The notes beneath the pieces were generated by a model. It was not told the origin of the DNA. It saw only the letters and a program-made list of their open reading frames with translations, and ran no database searches. A DNA stretch of 64,000 bases from Sabellastarte sp. h YS-2021 (lineage: Eukaryota; Annelida; Polychaeta; Sabellida; Sabellidae): contig OZ024933.1 in assembly GCA_964017235.1 (NCBI GenBank), positions 10,667,962 through 10,731,961 of the forward strand, written 5' to 3'. Positions 10,159 through 22,285 of the stretch are shown here, piece by piece. Made by a program: the position numbers and the translations under genes. The number at the start of each line of letters is the position of its first letter. The stretch's first letter is position 1.

Positions 10159-11554
10159 CCTGGCACAAAAGGATGTCAGCTTTGCCAATTCAAGTTTTGA
10201 AGGTTTTAATGACTTATTAATGTTACTATTTTAACACCCTTTTGAGTTTTGAGATCAGAAGAGCTATTTTTTATAAAGTGTATTGCACTCTGGATCAGAT
10301 AAGAATACCATTGGTGGAGAGATTAGTTTACATCTACATGAAAATTGTTTTATTTTTTATATTTAAGTTGCTTTAATAGCTCTGAGTTTTGAGAACTATT
10401 GTACCATTTGTTTAAAATGGATTGAAGAGTTAAAAGTTTTTATTTACTTTACTGTCAGTACTTTTGATATGTTATTATGTATTTCAAGATTAATTAGCAG
10501 CAGGGTTAATTACACAATGTTTTGCAAGGTGACTTTTGTCTCAGATCATCTATACTATCAAAGAACAGTTTGCTTTAAGTAACTCAACATTGTGTTTTTG
10601 TGTTATCAACATGCTGGTGTAAGGATTCATGGGGTTTAGAAATGCCAGGTGGAGTTGATGTTTGCTTATGTTCCAGTAATTCCTGAACACGACATTTCTT
10701 TGTTTCAGTTTCTGTGTAAAATCGGCAAATAATTTCTGCTGTTATTGTTCTTAAACTATGGAGAAACTGGATATCCCAAATATATATACAATAGAGAACA
10801 TTAAAAGACACATATTTTGAACGACCTAAAGACATTACCAGTACATTTGCTTATGTGATGAGAAGATGAGAGGAATCCTACATGAAGACATTATAGCATT
10901 ACTGTATTTTATGTATATATATTATATATATTGTATAAGAATAAAGATTTCTGTAAACAATTTATGTTTTATTAAGATAATATGTTTTTCATCAGTAATA
11001 TATATATCAGTTGTTTCTGACCCAGAATCAATATTTCAATGTTGTATGATGTTTATATACTTTAAACTCTAAAACTCTAAAACTGCAAGCTGTGACAACA
11101 GTAAAATTGTAAAGTATTTATTATGAAAAAGACTGTATAAAGTTTAACAATCTTTCTAATCAATTATGTTGCATTAAATCATTCAAACCAGAAATAATAA
11201 GGGAGAAAGTTTATGGAACTCAGGTTTAGTTAATGTTTTTTTTTCTTTCTCCCTGTTGTAGTCTTCTTTTATTTTAATAAAATACTAGCAATATTCCTCA
11301 GTAATAACAACAGTTGTGAAACACTATAACCTGTCTTTAAAATTGTTTTGATACCAGTTTTTTTAAATGTATGTTTTTAACAAATTCAGAAATACATTTA
11401 AAATAGCTCATCAATATATATTCCATTGGAAAAGAAGCCACCCTCTTTCAGTTTTTTTCAGTTGGTTACTGAAACTGATGTTAATTTTCAAGAATCCCCA
11501 ACAAAAACATGTTCCCTAGACCATTGACCTACATTACTGGTTAAAAGATCTACA
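10159..11554. other. AT-rich stretch without recognisable features
   Basis: Low-complexity AT-rich DNA with short TA-rich runs (for example 10912-10940). Open frames here are short and without family resemblance. Nothing supported. Confidence 0.3.
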
Positions 11555-12165
11555 GACATTTTCCCCATCATTTACCAAACTGGTCGACTTATATCTCCAA
11601 AATGGTGCTTTTCTAATCCCTTTGAAAAGCCACAATCATCAAAAGACTGATTTGCCGGTTTACTGGCTTAATTTCCTGTCCAAGTTAGTTGAGTGTATAG
11701 TTGCTGCTCACCAAATGATCTTGGTAACACTTTTCATTTGGCCTACAACACTTTACACTCAATGTTGTGTTTTCAAAATGAGATACACTTATCGTTGTCT
11801 AAGAGTAAGCCTATGGCCGTGGTCCACCTTGACCCGTCAGTTGCTTTTGATAACATTGACCATGATACACTCCTCACCTGTTTGTCAACAAGGTTTGACT
11901 CTAAAGGTCGATGATTCTCAGGATTCCTTTCTTGGTGCTTTGTTGCTCTTACTCTATACCAGCCCATTAGTCAGGTGATTGCAAAATATATGGATGTCAA
12001 ATATAACTTTTATGCAGATGACTCCGAGTTGTTCAGCTATCTTTCTGCTGAAAGCTGTGCAAATTCATTTCATCAGCTCAATACTTGTTTGAATGATATC
12101 CATACTTGTAGGTTTGAAAATAAGCTCCAATTAAATCCAGAAAAGACTGAGTTTATGCTCAAAGA
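11555..12165 (+). mobile_element. CR1/L2-type LINE fragment (RT domain)
   Basis: Pieces of a reverse transcriptase are readable in several frames. They are a fingers region with LSKLVE-like sequence near 11680, then a motif A block VAFDNIDHDTLLTCLSTRFD (11844-11907), then the catalytic YADD within NFYADDSELFSYL (near 12007-12045), then ENKLQLNPEKTEFM near 12117-12155. These match in order the larger LINE at 22150-25056 (AFDxIDHDTLL, YxDDTQLF, NKLKLNPDKT), so it is the same subfamily. The part between motif A and YADD, about 50 residues including the GVPQGS region, is missing. The fragment is truncated at both ends and carries several frameshifts. Confidence 0.85.
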
Positions 12166-12626
12166 TATCTTCCTTGTCTACATTTTGGGAAACTGGAAAT
12201 TTGGGAAACTACCATTTTGATGGTGTGCCTTACAATGTGCAATGTCAGACAAATTGCATATATAGAGCTCAAACAAAATCAAAAATACTAACACAATGTT
12301 TAAATAAATTTCACCAAGATACAGGAAGTAAACAGGTTTTACCAAGTAATTTACTGTTGGTCTTACATATATCATTAAAGAAGACCTTTACAATTACATT
12401 AAATTAGTCCAAAATAAGAGAGGAAGATATTTTAAGTTTGTTTTACTACTATTGATTTATTTACCTATGATGTAAACAACCTTTTTTAAATTCTTTGGGA
12501 GATATACACCATCAAACTTACTCAAATAAAAAATAATAATGATATAATTTGCCTTTAAAATATTATAGTTAATGTTGTTAATATAATAAGTTTACCTGGC
12601 AGACAGTTGACTTTGTCCTCCTACAG
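12166..12626. other. AT-rich spacer
   Basis: Follows the LINE fragment. Short open frames only, nothing recognised. It ends in a pyrimidine-rich run (CTTTGTCCTCCTACAG) described in the next entry. Confidence 0.3.
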
Positions 12627-12704
12627 CTGGTTTCACCAAAGAACAGAAAAAGGCATACTGAGCTTTACTGCAGCCAGATCATCAAGTCCTCGATGAATCA
12701 TTAG
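12627..12704 (+). CDS. Candidate terminal exon, or SINE-like sequence
   Basis: A strong-looking acceptor (CTTTGTCCTCCTACAG) precedes a frame of 25 codons starting LVSPKNRKRHTELYCS and ending at TAG (12702-12704). The composition is less AT-rich than its surroundings. Against it, CTGGTTTCACCAAAG here resembles CTGGTCTCACCAAAGG near 54688, so the stretch may belong to a dispersed repeat rather than to a gene. The frame is phase 0 by assumption only. Confidence 0.2.
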   Translation: MVSPKNRKRHTELYCSQIIKSSMNH

Positions 12705-13339
12705 GTTTTGAGCTGGTACTTGTGTGAATGTCATCCCTATCTTTTCGAGTGATAACAGCTACTCAATATATTTGATCTAAAATCTAGGTTTGTTAATGAA
12801 TTATACCGCCATGATGACCAGTTTTTACCTTCTTTTAAAATATTACTCACACAGAGTTTCAATGTTGAACCAATAAGTTTGATGCCACAAGGTATGTACA
12901 GTAAAAAATAGAAGTACGAAATTAATTTTATATACAAACACAAATACTGCTAGATGTATTTACATGTCGAAATGTTTGATTAAGGGCCACCTTAAATTCA
13001 ATTTTCAATTTCAGTTTAGCCCTAACATAGTGCACACTGCAAATGTAATTGTAAAATGTACTGATAGGTGTAGTAAGTTTTCCCTTCAATAAGCAAAGTT
13101 TTATGTTTAATGTTGAATTATGTAGTAAACTACAACAAAATCAGTTGTAAAGTTAAAATAATAAATTATTGAATGTGTGGAGTGTTGAAGTAAAAAAAAA
13201 CAAGCCAAAGAAGATGCAGTCAAGGTGTGAGGAGTTTTTGGAAGGTAAGTGCCAGTGATCGGATGAGTCATAATCATAAAGGTGAGTTCAGTTTGGTGAG
13301 TATTTCTAGCACTTTGATTTTATTATGCATCTGAAAGGT
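12705..13339. other. AT-rich spacer
   Basis: Contains ATGCAGTCAAGGTGTG..GGAAG followed by a good donor sequence GTAAGTG near 13244, but no matching acceptor or protein signal. Otherwise nothing seen. Confidence 0.3.
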
Positions 13340-15600
13340 CTTGCTCCACTTAACTATTATGAGAGCCCCCCCCCCAAAAAAAAATAATGTCAGGTAAATT
13401 GGAAATAGGTAGGAATGAAAAGAAGGATAATAGGTAAGCTACTTTGAATATAGTTTCCATATGTATGGAGTCACATTTCCGAATGATACCAGTAAGTGTG
13501 GGTAAGTCAATTATGGAGTTGATGGTGGCTTTAAAAGGTCCATAGAGAGTGCTCGTTCTCCTATAGTACTTAATCCTGGGGTCAGTCAAAGGTGGGGGAA
13601 GATCATATAAAATGAAAGTGGCCTTGATTGCCAAGAAGTGATTGTTAATGGTAGCATAGGATATTTTGTTGTGCACCAAAAATTTTATAAACAGGACTAA
13701 GGAATGAGGGGGTTACTCCAGAAATAACTTTATTTGCAAACAGCACCAAAAAATGTACGGAACATCTGCAAGTATGCCTGTTGAGTAGGACTAAACATAT
13801 GATTCAATCTATGGCCAGCTCTGGTAGCCAGGGATTGTAGAATGTGTTATTCTTCTGAAATTAAATAGACCAGTTAGGCAAAGGAAACAACTTAGGTGGG
13901 TTAATCCACTGTAGATTTGGAAGTATTTTATGAAATTCTTGAAAACTTTGGTTCCACCTAGAAAGTGTGTCAGCCACTATGTTACTCTTACCCAAGATAT
14001 GGATGGTCTTCAAGTTTATATCTGTTTTTGAAATCCCCTTGAAAAAGTATTGGACCATACTGACCAAGGTCATGTTGATGGTCTTACCCTAACTTAAGAC
14101 TGACATCACTGTTTGGTTATCATAATATATAGTTGTAAACTTACATTGGCAGCTGGTAGCCCAAGTACGTGTAGCCAAAAGTATGTAAAGTATTTCCAGA
14201 TATACAAAATCCTGTTCTGCAGTTCAATAATGTCTAATTGGGAGTCTTTTGTACAATTGGTGACCCTTTTATTGAAGACTGTGTCAAGCTTGGATGTTTC
14301 AAGTGCAGGATTTGTAGTGATTTTTGTACCATCGTAGTGAATTACTGATCTAGGTTTTGGTGTACCAGATTTTTTACTATACCGACTACACCCAAAACAA
14401 GCTTGGGACACCAAAATCTTACATTGTTTTGATTTTCCCAAATTTTAAAGGGCAGATTTGGAATTATCTTCCCATCTTAGCAACTTTGTAGTACGCATTT
14501 AATTTGACCACCTTTGACAACCGTAGGTTATGTTTTATTTTGAATTTGTGTCAGTCATGTTGCAAGTTTTAGTGACAGTTACCAAATGTTTGATATTCAA
14601 TATAACCCTAGTTTTCATACCACGCCTATGGTCATTATTTCTTGGCACTGCATTTAAGCAGTGCTCCCTTCGTTTTTTAGCAATCATTGGCTGTATGATA
14701 ATTGTTGTTCCCATTGCATAACAATTCGTACAAGCATGTAAGTACAAAGTGTTCACTGTTACATGGTTCCCTTTGTGATAGCATTGACTTCTTTGATAAA
14801 ATCTATATTGGTTGGAGCAGTTTGGGGTGCCCTGTCCCGGGGTTTGAATCTGAACTTTTTATGCATGTGCTCTATGCACTAGATCAATCTTATCAGTATC
14901 TGCCCAGGAAATTCTACCTTCCTCAATTCCAACCAGGAGAACCATGTATGTCCCTTTTGCTGGGGACCAGTCAAAAAAATGCAGTCTATCCTCCATTATA
15001 TCTCCCAAATATTCAAGCATTTAATTTTTTTGTTTCTAGGTTTGCTTCATCTCTAATAATATTTGCAAATCCTGTGACCCATTGACTCATTGATAATTGA
15101 TTAAACGATAGTCTTGCTTTTCAATTACCCCCAAAGTATACAGTTTTCGGGCCAGGGAACCTCAGTTTTAACCCAAGTAACATATTTCCCTCCCTTGGTG
15201 ACTCAAACTTGCCTCTTGGTTTACTGTCTTGTGTTCTCTCAATTGGTCATTGACCAAATCCTAAATCTGTCTTGATTGACATAGGTTACTGAGGGAAATC
15301 AGTAACAAGTCGTCATCTTATGCCTTTGGGGTTACAGATGCTATGGCTAACCCAGGTAAAGCAGGTGTGCTGGTACTTGGTCTGTTGACTTGATCCTCCA
15401 TCCTGGTCATTCTGTTACCGAGGTCTTGCAGTTGTAGAAGAATTTAGGCATAAATGTTCACACTTTCAAAACCTGTATTCTGGATTGAATAATGTTCCGA
15501 GTTTATCTGAGTGAGATTAGTAAATTTGCCTTTCACAAGCTTGGGGTGAGATATGCCACATTTGTTACACTGGAAATTTTTCCTGGGAGCCATGCTCTAT
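13340..15600 (-). mobile_element. DIRS-like tyrosine-recombinase retroelement fossil A
   Basis: On the minus strand, in family order, I see: a cysteine-containing gag-like segment (about 15480-15600), weak gag/RT-like sequence around 14930-15080, an RNase H-like segment (about 13860-14420, with an HILGK..VAD.LSRW motif), and the amino-terminal part of a tyrosine recombinase (about 13350-13680). RNase H followed by a tyrosine recombinase is the hallmark of the DIRS/Ngaro order. The copy is broken, with many breaks, shorter than a complete element and clearly old. No terminal repeats were recognised. Confidence 0.7.
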
Positions 15601-15620
15601 AATGAGGCCACCACTCCTTG

Positions 15621-17099
15621 ATACATACTGGGATTGTTTTTCACAGGTGTGTGTCACACTTTTTACTACTATTTTTCAGTAAATGTCAAAGAATTAGTGA
15701 GAATAAAAGTTAACACATCACTTTCCAGGAGCTCTAAATTTAGAGCAGTATACACACGACTCAAGGAAGAGCCATCAAACACAACCAACCATCACAACTG
15801 AGATATCCATCCAAGTGTACTACAGGTTCAATAGTACTTACATATAAAATCCATACATAAAACATATAAAACTGATGACTAATATAATTTTATATTCTGA
15901 GGGCAATCAAGTCCACCTCAGAAACAATTCTTTAATTTTTTTTAAAAAAAGATGTGCTGCCTGATTAATATCACATAGCATGAGGAGAAAGCCAAGAATT
16001 CTCTACAATTTACAGAGTACACTATGGGTTTCACGCCTAGAATTTCCGTTTTTACGAAACACCAAGAACAGCTCTTGAAAGACATTGAATGAGATCACAC
16101 CTGAATGATACCTTTACAAACACAAGGGATAGGTCCAATTTTACTTCCTTCACAGCAGGACCTTATTTACCTTTTTGACCATTCATTAACACAGTAATTG
16201 TTTGGCAAACTGTCTATCCTAGCTGTCAACAAAGTTATGTGATGAGGAATTTGATTTATTGCGGTTTAACGTCTTTTTTAACACCAAAAATAGTATATAT
16301 TAACTTGTAAAGATTCTAAACAGGTAGACTACTTGGGATCAGCCACTATCATTACTGTTGCTGCATATTGCCTACAAGATCAAACTGATACACTCAGGTT
16401 TAAATGGTGTGCTATATTACAGACACTTGCGACTTCTTTTCTGGTGTTTACTGCATTTAGAATCAATGTGTTAAACTTGCTTGCACCATAAAAATTGATG
16501 ATAACTACTTTTTGTATGCACAAGTTTAACTTCAGTAGCTGCAGCTACTGGTCATGTCTTGTCCACTGTTGGGACAAGTTAAAAACAAAACTACACATTT
16601 TGGAGGCTTTCAAGCTCACAAAACTTCGCAGATCAGGTGGTCTCGGCCAAGGCACAATGTCTTCTAAAACTAGGTCCAATGGAGCTGATAAGTATTGGCT
16701 AATCAATACCACTAAGCTGAAAGTTTGAAGAATTGGCTAACTGAATTTTCCCTCACAACTACTGCTCCACTACTATGCAAGTGCTTGGTTACAGATATGA
16801 CAAAAATTGCAAAAAGTTTTTGAGTGCAGATAAAGTACATTCAACAGAGAGTTAAGTGGGATTCACTCTGCCCTACTGACTGACTGAATCCAAGATCACA
16901 TCTATAACATGTACTCTGTTTAAGCCCCAATACAGGTTATGACTTTACAGTCAAAAGATTAATGTCCCTGTTCCACAAAAGGTTAGAGTTCACGGGTGGT
17001 CTCATTTTTACAAAAGAGTTATCTTCAACCTTTCACAAGCAGACCCTAATTGAATATGGCAGTGCTGGGGATTTTCAGAGCATAAGATACAACACATGC
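15621..17099. other. Spacer without recognised genes
   Basis: Mixed-composition DNA. The segment TTGATTTATTGCGGTTTAACG at about 16253-16273 resembles a common tail sequence of tRNA-derived SINEs in aquatic invertebrates, and 43310-43330 has a similar GTTTAACGTC. The 77-residue open frame at 16495-16728 has no recognisable family. Confidence 0.3.
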
Positions 17100-17530
17100 T
17101 GTAAATTCCCTCCTATATTTTTCAGAAAAGTTCATCTCTGACATGTGCATCGATGACCTGAGCAAATGGTGGGTAGTTGTTACCAAACAAAGGAGCTGAT
17201 GGGGGGAAGAACTGTGGATTTAAGGAGAGCTGAGCTGATAAAGCTCGAAATGGGGCAGAGGAAATGGTTGGAAATGGAGGGAATCTGAACAATGTGATGG
17301 GCTTTAAGATCAAATAGCTTGCAACTATGAGGGGGCAATCTTGGACATTCTGAGTAATGCAAAACACAAGAGGAAAATGGTTCTGAATAATAAGGGGTCA
17401 GAGAGGATGTCACAGGATATTGAGATGAAAAGAGAGTTCTAAGGTCAAAAACACCCCTTGGGGTGGGAGCAAAGTGGGTATTGATTGAAATGCTGCATAG
17501 GGATTTGTTCATGTTGACAATTACCAAGGC
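17100..17530 (-). mobile_element. DIRS-like fossil B (tyrosine-recombinase part)
   Basis: Minus-strand pieces contain a proline-rich stretch with the pattern LCP(I/V)(S)-AL followed by PPSAPLF, typical of the middle of the DIRS-type tyrosine recombinase. It resembles the recombinase stretch of fossil C at 36090-36500. Only this part of the element is present. It is broken and old. It lies upstream, in minus-strand sense, of fossil A and is separated from it by about 1.5 kb of other DNA. Confidence 0.55.
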
Positions 17531-17617
17531 CTGTTACACACCTTACATATTTGAAGGATTCATTCAGGCACTAATATCTTCTTTAGAACTGTAACTACCG
17601 TTTGCCAACCCTAGATA

Positions 17618-18660
17618 TGCCATGGTTTCATGCTACACTGCCCCTCTCAGCTCAGTCATATCTAAATTCAATGTCACCCACCACTTATATGCAGATGACA
17701 CACAAATTTACTTGGAACTCGACTCTAGGAACTTCGAATCCAGTATCACTGAATTAACAAATTGCCTCGACGCGGTCCAGGCTTGGATGGGAAATAATAA
17801 GCTTAAATTAAATCCTGACAAGACAGAATTTATAGTGATTGGTGATGATCAAATTAGAAGTTCCCTGAAGTCATCATTCCCAGTGAGTTTGCTTGGCAAC
17901 ACCATGGAACCAGCTGAATCGGTAAAAAACCTTGGTGTCATCCTGGATGCTGAAAATTCAATGCAAAGACATGTGGCTAATCTATGTCGCATAAGTTACT
18001 ACCATCTCCGGGAACTACGAAGGGTCCGCAGGTACTTAAATCATGAAACAGCCGTAAAGGTGGCAAATGCCTTGGTAAGCAGTCGTCTGGATTACTGTAG
18101 TTCACTGCTTTACAACACAAAAAAAGCATATACTAGCAGACTACAAAGAGTTCAAAATGCCTTATGTCGGACGGTGTGCAAGCTAAACAAATACTGCCAT
18201 GTTACTCCCTTCCTGCACAAACTACACTGGCTTCCCATTCATTATCGTATATTGTTCAAATATAATCTCCTCACTTATAAAGCAATACATTTCAGCCAAC
18301 CTCCATATCTCTCCGCTTTAATTAGGCAGAGTGATCTAACACGGGGAAATCGCCTATCAATTTCCTCATCTAAACCAAATAAACGCTCAGGGCTACGCAG
18401 TTTCATAGCAGGGGCTCCCACAGAGTGGAACAAGCTTCCTCAAGCCATTAGAACCATAGAAAGCATTTCTGGTTTCAGAAAACAGTTGAAAACATACCTT
18501 TTTAGATTGGCTTATCCTATCTCCCCTATCGGACGCTAATACAGACCTTTTTCTGGAACTGGACTATCCCTTTTTGCTCATCAGCGCCTTAGAGGATGTT
18601 TACATCAATTTCGGTGCTATATAAGTGTTTCTTACTTACTTACTCACTAACTTACTTACA
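17618..18660 (+). mobile_element. CR1/L2-type LINE, 5'-truncated, with (TTAC)n tail
   Basis: The element begins abruptly inside the reverse transcriptase and ends in a (TTAC)n microsatellite at 18630-18659, the usual kind of 3' tail for this LINE clade. The last part, from GGTTTCAGAAAACAGTTGAA near 18470 to the tail, recurs at 63738-63943. The subfamily differs from the LINE at 22150-25056, which has an ATTG tail. The insertion looks younger than the other LINE pieces because its reading frame is unbroken. Confidence 0.9.
17622..18539 (+). CDS. LINE reverse transcriptase, C-terminal 305 residues
   Basis: One uninterrupted frame of 305 codons with a TAA stop. It contains the catalytic motif C in HHLYADDTQIYLEL (residues about 23-36), then NNKLKLNPDKTEF (about 65-77), VKNLGVILD (about 105-113), and the thumb and C-terminal region with SSRLDYCSSL, RLQRVQNALCR and LHWLPI. 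It ends in a TEWNKLP..RTIES..FRKQLKTYLF segment typical of CR1/L2 proteins. The endonuclease, the fingers and motifs A and B are missing, so it cannot retrotranspose on its own. The ATG at 17622 is not the natural start; the frame simply opens at the truncation point. Confidence 0.9.
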   Translation: MVSCYTAPLSSVISKFNVTHHLYADDTQIYLELDSRNFESSITELTNCLDAVQAWMGNNKLKLNPDKTEFIVIGDDQIRSSLKSSFPVSLLGNTMEPAESVKNLGVILDAENSMQRHVANLCRISYYHLRELRRVRRYLNHETAVKVANALVSSRLDYCSSLLYNTKKAYTSRLQRVQNALCRTVCKLNKYCHVTPFLHKLHWLPIHYRILFKYNLLTYKAIHFSQPPYLSALIRQSDLTRGNRLSISSSKPNKRSGLRSFIAGAPTEWNKLPQAIRTIESISGFRKQLKTYLFRLAYPISPIGR

Positions 18661-19869
18661 CTGCTTGTTTGGTGTTAAAGCTTCTCTTGCATCCCGCCAT
18701 ACACGTATACACAAGTAAGCGTGCTACAAATGTTGTTGAAAAGTATGAACGCAACCTGGTAGTGGGGTAGTATAGATTTGCACGTGCAAACAAGGTGTAT
18801 TCTTCCAACAAGAGTGTCACTACTTGAATATCAAAGAACATACTGTGTGCACGCAGAGAATAATGTGCATTGCAATTTTTATTACCGGTTTCTGCAACCT
18901 TGATATTCTGTAATAACATTGCACATGTAGCTTAAGTGTCTCAAATCAGACGATTTGTAACCAAGATGTACGTGCATGTACAATGGGGTATAAGAGAGGC
19001 TTTAGTTAATAATGTTTGGTCTTTAGTTACTAGTTGCTGTAGAGTAGCTCGCTACATCGGATTTTTAGTCCACTACAGGTGTGATTTATTCTCTATCAGT
19101 AATGAGTTGAAATACCAGCATGCATTCATAGACTATTTTGTACATTGTTATTGCTTCCTTCTATATATTGGTGTTTAAACACCTTAAGATTTCTTAAGCT
19201 TGCCAGCAGCTACAACTGTAAAAATACTAGAATTTTATTAATCCAGCAGGACTCATACGTTTTTTGTTCCATTTTGTGTGTGGTCTTAAAACCCAAGAAA
19301 CTTTATAATAATGGTTAAAATATGAATATTCGTCTAATTTATCTGTTAGTGTGATAATCATGTTAACTCTTAAGTGTGCAGAAGAAGTTCAACAGCACCA
19401 CAACATATAAAATTTGGTACCACTTAAAATTGAACAGTAGTATAGCATTTGTTTAATAGAAAATTTGCATAAAATCTATCAAAGAATCACAGGTGTTAAA
19501 AAAATAGTACAGTTCAAAGTATAGTACAAGATTGTCTATTTTTTTAATTTTAGATATTGTGATATATTTTGCAAAATCAACATAGATTTTACTACATTAT
19601 AACTAACCATAATGTCTGCGAATGCAAATTTAAAAATAAAATTGATTCATACAGCATCAGTTACTTGGGACCAAAAGGTGCATGGCATTTTCATCTGTGC
19701 ATAATTCGAAAATATTTCATTTGGATAATCAAGTAGGTCAATTATTACATATGTGCAAACACAACCATACATTCAGGTCAAAAAGAAGTTTGTACAAAAG
19801 ATATACTGTCGTCAGACTTGTCATCAGATATACTGTCATCAGTGAATAAATACAAAGGTTTGATTTTAT
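18661..19869. other. Spacer without recognised genes
   Basis: Contains an 80-codon plus-strand frame (18936-19178) and an 87-codon minus-strand frame (18656-18919) with no recognisable family, no splice context and no coding-like composition. Nothing supported. Confidence 0.3.
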
Positions 19870-20965
19870 AAATGTGAATCATGTTATTTCCATACCCTTT
19901 ATGGCTTTAAATGACACATTCAAAGCACACTTACCAGATGACATAAAGTTTCGTGGGAGACATTGTGTCACCCATGGTGTCCAGATGGACAGGAGGGCGT
20001 ACAGGCCAGTGGGCAGGTGGGCGGTGGGAAAAGTTTGTCTGGGCTGTATCTCAGAAATTTTAAGATGTAGGAAGTTGATACTTGGTAGGGACATTGGTTA
20101 GGCAGTGTAGGTGTGCAACATCATACTGTGACCTTGATTTGACCTGACCGTAGTGACCTTGACCTATAAAGTATTGATCAGGCTATATCTGGCAAACTGT
20201 TAGGTGTAGAAAGCTGATCCTCAGTAGAGACATTTATTAGGAGTTGCAGGTATGCAACATCAAAGTGTGACCATATTTTGACCTTTGATCTTGGCGTAGT
20301 AACCTTGGCCTAGCATATCATGTCTGACCTATATTTAATAAACTGCAAGGTGCAGGAAGTTGATAATGGTAAAAACATTGGTGGTGGTTGTAGGTGTTCA
20401 ACATCATGCTCGAACCTTGATATGATCTTAATGACTTGACCTACAATATCATGTCTTGACTATATCTCCCCAAAAGTAAGTGTAAGAAGTTGATACATGG
20501 TAAGGACATTAGTTGGGGGCGGTAGATGTACAATATTATGGTGTGACCTTGATTTCACCTTTGACCTTGTTGTAATAACATTGACCTATAATATGTTGTC
20601 TGGGCTATATCTCGGCAACTGTAAGGTGTAGGAAGTTGATACGTGGTAGGGACATTCCTGGAGCTTGTAGGTGTGTAACATCTTGGTCTGACCTTGATTT
20701 GACCTTTGACCTTGTCGTAGTACCCTTGACATTTAAAATCTTGTCTGAGGTGGATTTCTGAAACTGTAAGGTGTAGGAGGTTGATACTTGATAGGGACAT
20801 TGCTTTGGGGAAGTAGGTGTGCAACATTATGGTGTGATCTTGATTTGACCTTTGACTTTGTCATAGTGACGATGAGTTTTGAAATCTTGTCTGGGTTATT
20901 TCTTGGTGTAGAAGGTTGACACTTAGGAGGGACATTGATTAGGGGATATAGGTGTGCATGTTTCT
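19870..20965 (+). repeat. Satellite of ~145-base units with DR1-like sites
   Basis: Seven units start near 20037, 20178, 20322, 20454, 20599, 20744 and 20890, spaced 132-146 bases. Each reads TCTGGGCTATATCTC, then AACTGTAAGGTGTAGGAAG, TTGATACTTGGTAGGGACAT, a GTAGGTGTGCAACATCAT block, then GTGACCTTGATTTGACC and TTTGACCTTG. The last unit is partial. Sequence from about 19960 to 20036 (GACAGGAGGGCG..GGGAAAAG) is shared with the isolated copy at 1785-2035 and probably marks the left edge of the parent element. Open frames of 71-90 residues within it are repeat-driven. Confidence 0.85.
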
Positions 20966-21615
20966 CTTATGACAAACATATATGGATAGCTGCAAATGAT
21001 TATTACACGTACATTTGCATAATTCCTATTTTCATTGACAGCCATATTCTCCAGTAAATAAATTTTACAGCTTTATGATTTGTAGTTCACTGGTTAATAC
21101 CATCATTTTGCTGTTGAATTGCTTGTTTTAATACTTCAATCTTTATGTTCATTTCCTTTACTCAAACATTATTTGGACCTTTATATAACTGACACCGCTC
21201 TGAACATACCCAGTCTTTGTACGGTTTCACTATATCTATATATCTCATGGTGATAAAAACTATTTCAACAGGCTGCGTGGTACAGACATCTCTGATGCTA
21301 TTTTATACTTTATAATTTTTTGTGAACCATATTGACAAATGTCGAGCTTACTTTTAACTATTATAAACAATTGTCCATTCAGAATATACTACAAATATTT
21401 ATACCAATCAAAACTACTTGTTTACTAGGTAAATTGAAAAATTACAATCGCAATTCATTGTTGTGTTTATTAAAGTAGTTAATTATGAAAAATATGTAAT
21501 TACCTTCAATGAATAGCCAATAAATAACTTCATACATGTGGGGGACTTCTAATGATTTTATAACAACAAGAAAAATTAAGTTCACTTTAGTATCATGCAT
21601 TGCTCTATATTTCAG
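20966..21615 (+). other. Intron of gene B
   Basis: AT-rich intron sequence ending in the acceptor ATATTTCAG at 21607-21615. No further exon was recognised upstream, so the preceding exon of gene B is further left or was missed. Confidence 0.4.
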
Positions 21616-21717
21616 CTGATATTTCCAAAACGCAATTCATTATTGGAGTGTCAGTAGGCATGTTTCTGGTTACTGTAGTCATCATCACCATCATAGTTGT
21701 ATGTCTGACAAGAAAAG
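21616..21717 (+). CDS. Gene B, transmembrane exon of a type I membrane protein
   Basis: A 102-base exon lies between a good acceptor (CTCTATATTTCAG) and a good donor (AAAAG|GTAAGC). In the phase 1 frame it reads D-I-S-K-T-Q, then a hydrophobic stretch starting FIIGVSVGMFL and ending IITIIVVC, then LTRK. That is a short polar stem, one membrane span of about 22 residues, and a basic stop-transfer signal, so the downstream side is cytoplasmic. A phase 1-1 transmembrane exon is typical of Ig, EGF or FN3-type receptors. The ectodomain is not visible, so the family cannot be named. The exon joins in phase to the small exon ending at 34942. Confidence 0.8.
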
Positions 21718-22149
21718 GTAAGCATTAACTTTATTCTTATTGAAGCTGGATATTCAAATATTTGTTTGAATATGTAAAATCAATACTTATCTTCCACATA
21801 TAAAATTTGTAAAAGTCAGTGCAATTACATTTTGCACAATTCAATGTATCAATTTTGTTCATAGATTAGAAGTGCAGTGCAAGCATCAAGTGTCAAAATG
21901 TGTGTCATACAGAAAATACTCCCACAGGTCACCCCTTTATCGTTTTCAACACTGTACAGGTCATATCATGTTCGGTGTTCGGTAATACGATAACGGACGC
22001 ATATTTTAAAAATATATTAAATTCATGGAAAATATCAAATAATATGGGTTTTTAGTTGTACTTTTTCTTATTATTACTGCTTTCCATGACATACCTTCAG
22101 TTATTTATCCTTTTTATGTTGTTCTGAATGTTCTTAATTGTACAATAGT
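21718..22149 (+). other. Intron of gene B
   Basis: AT-rich intron start following GTAAGC. Nothing recognised before the LINE insertion. Confidence 0.4.
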
Positions 22150-22285
22150 TTTGCTAGTTGATATCGTGGGTATTATTGCCCACTACCGGGAGTTACTCGG
22201 TGTTGTTTGGTTGTGTTTCACATTCTGAATATTCTGCTAGTTGATATTACAGGCATTACTGTCCTATACCAGGAGTTACTCAGTC

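Noticed and set aside
14530-15085. Plus-strand 127-codon frame as a gene
   Set aside because: It runs antisense through the DIRS-like fossil A and has no recognisable domain.
20037-20960. Protein-coding repeats in the satellite
   Set aside because: The frames differ between units and stop codons fall at unit-specific positions; unit lengths (132-146) do not keep a frame.
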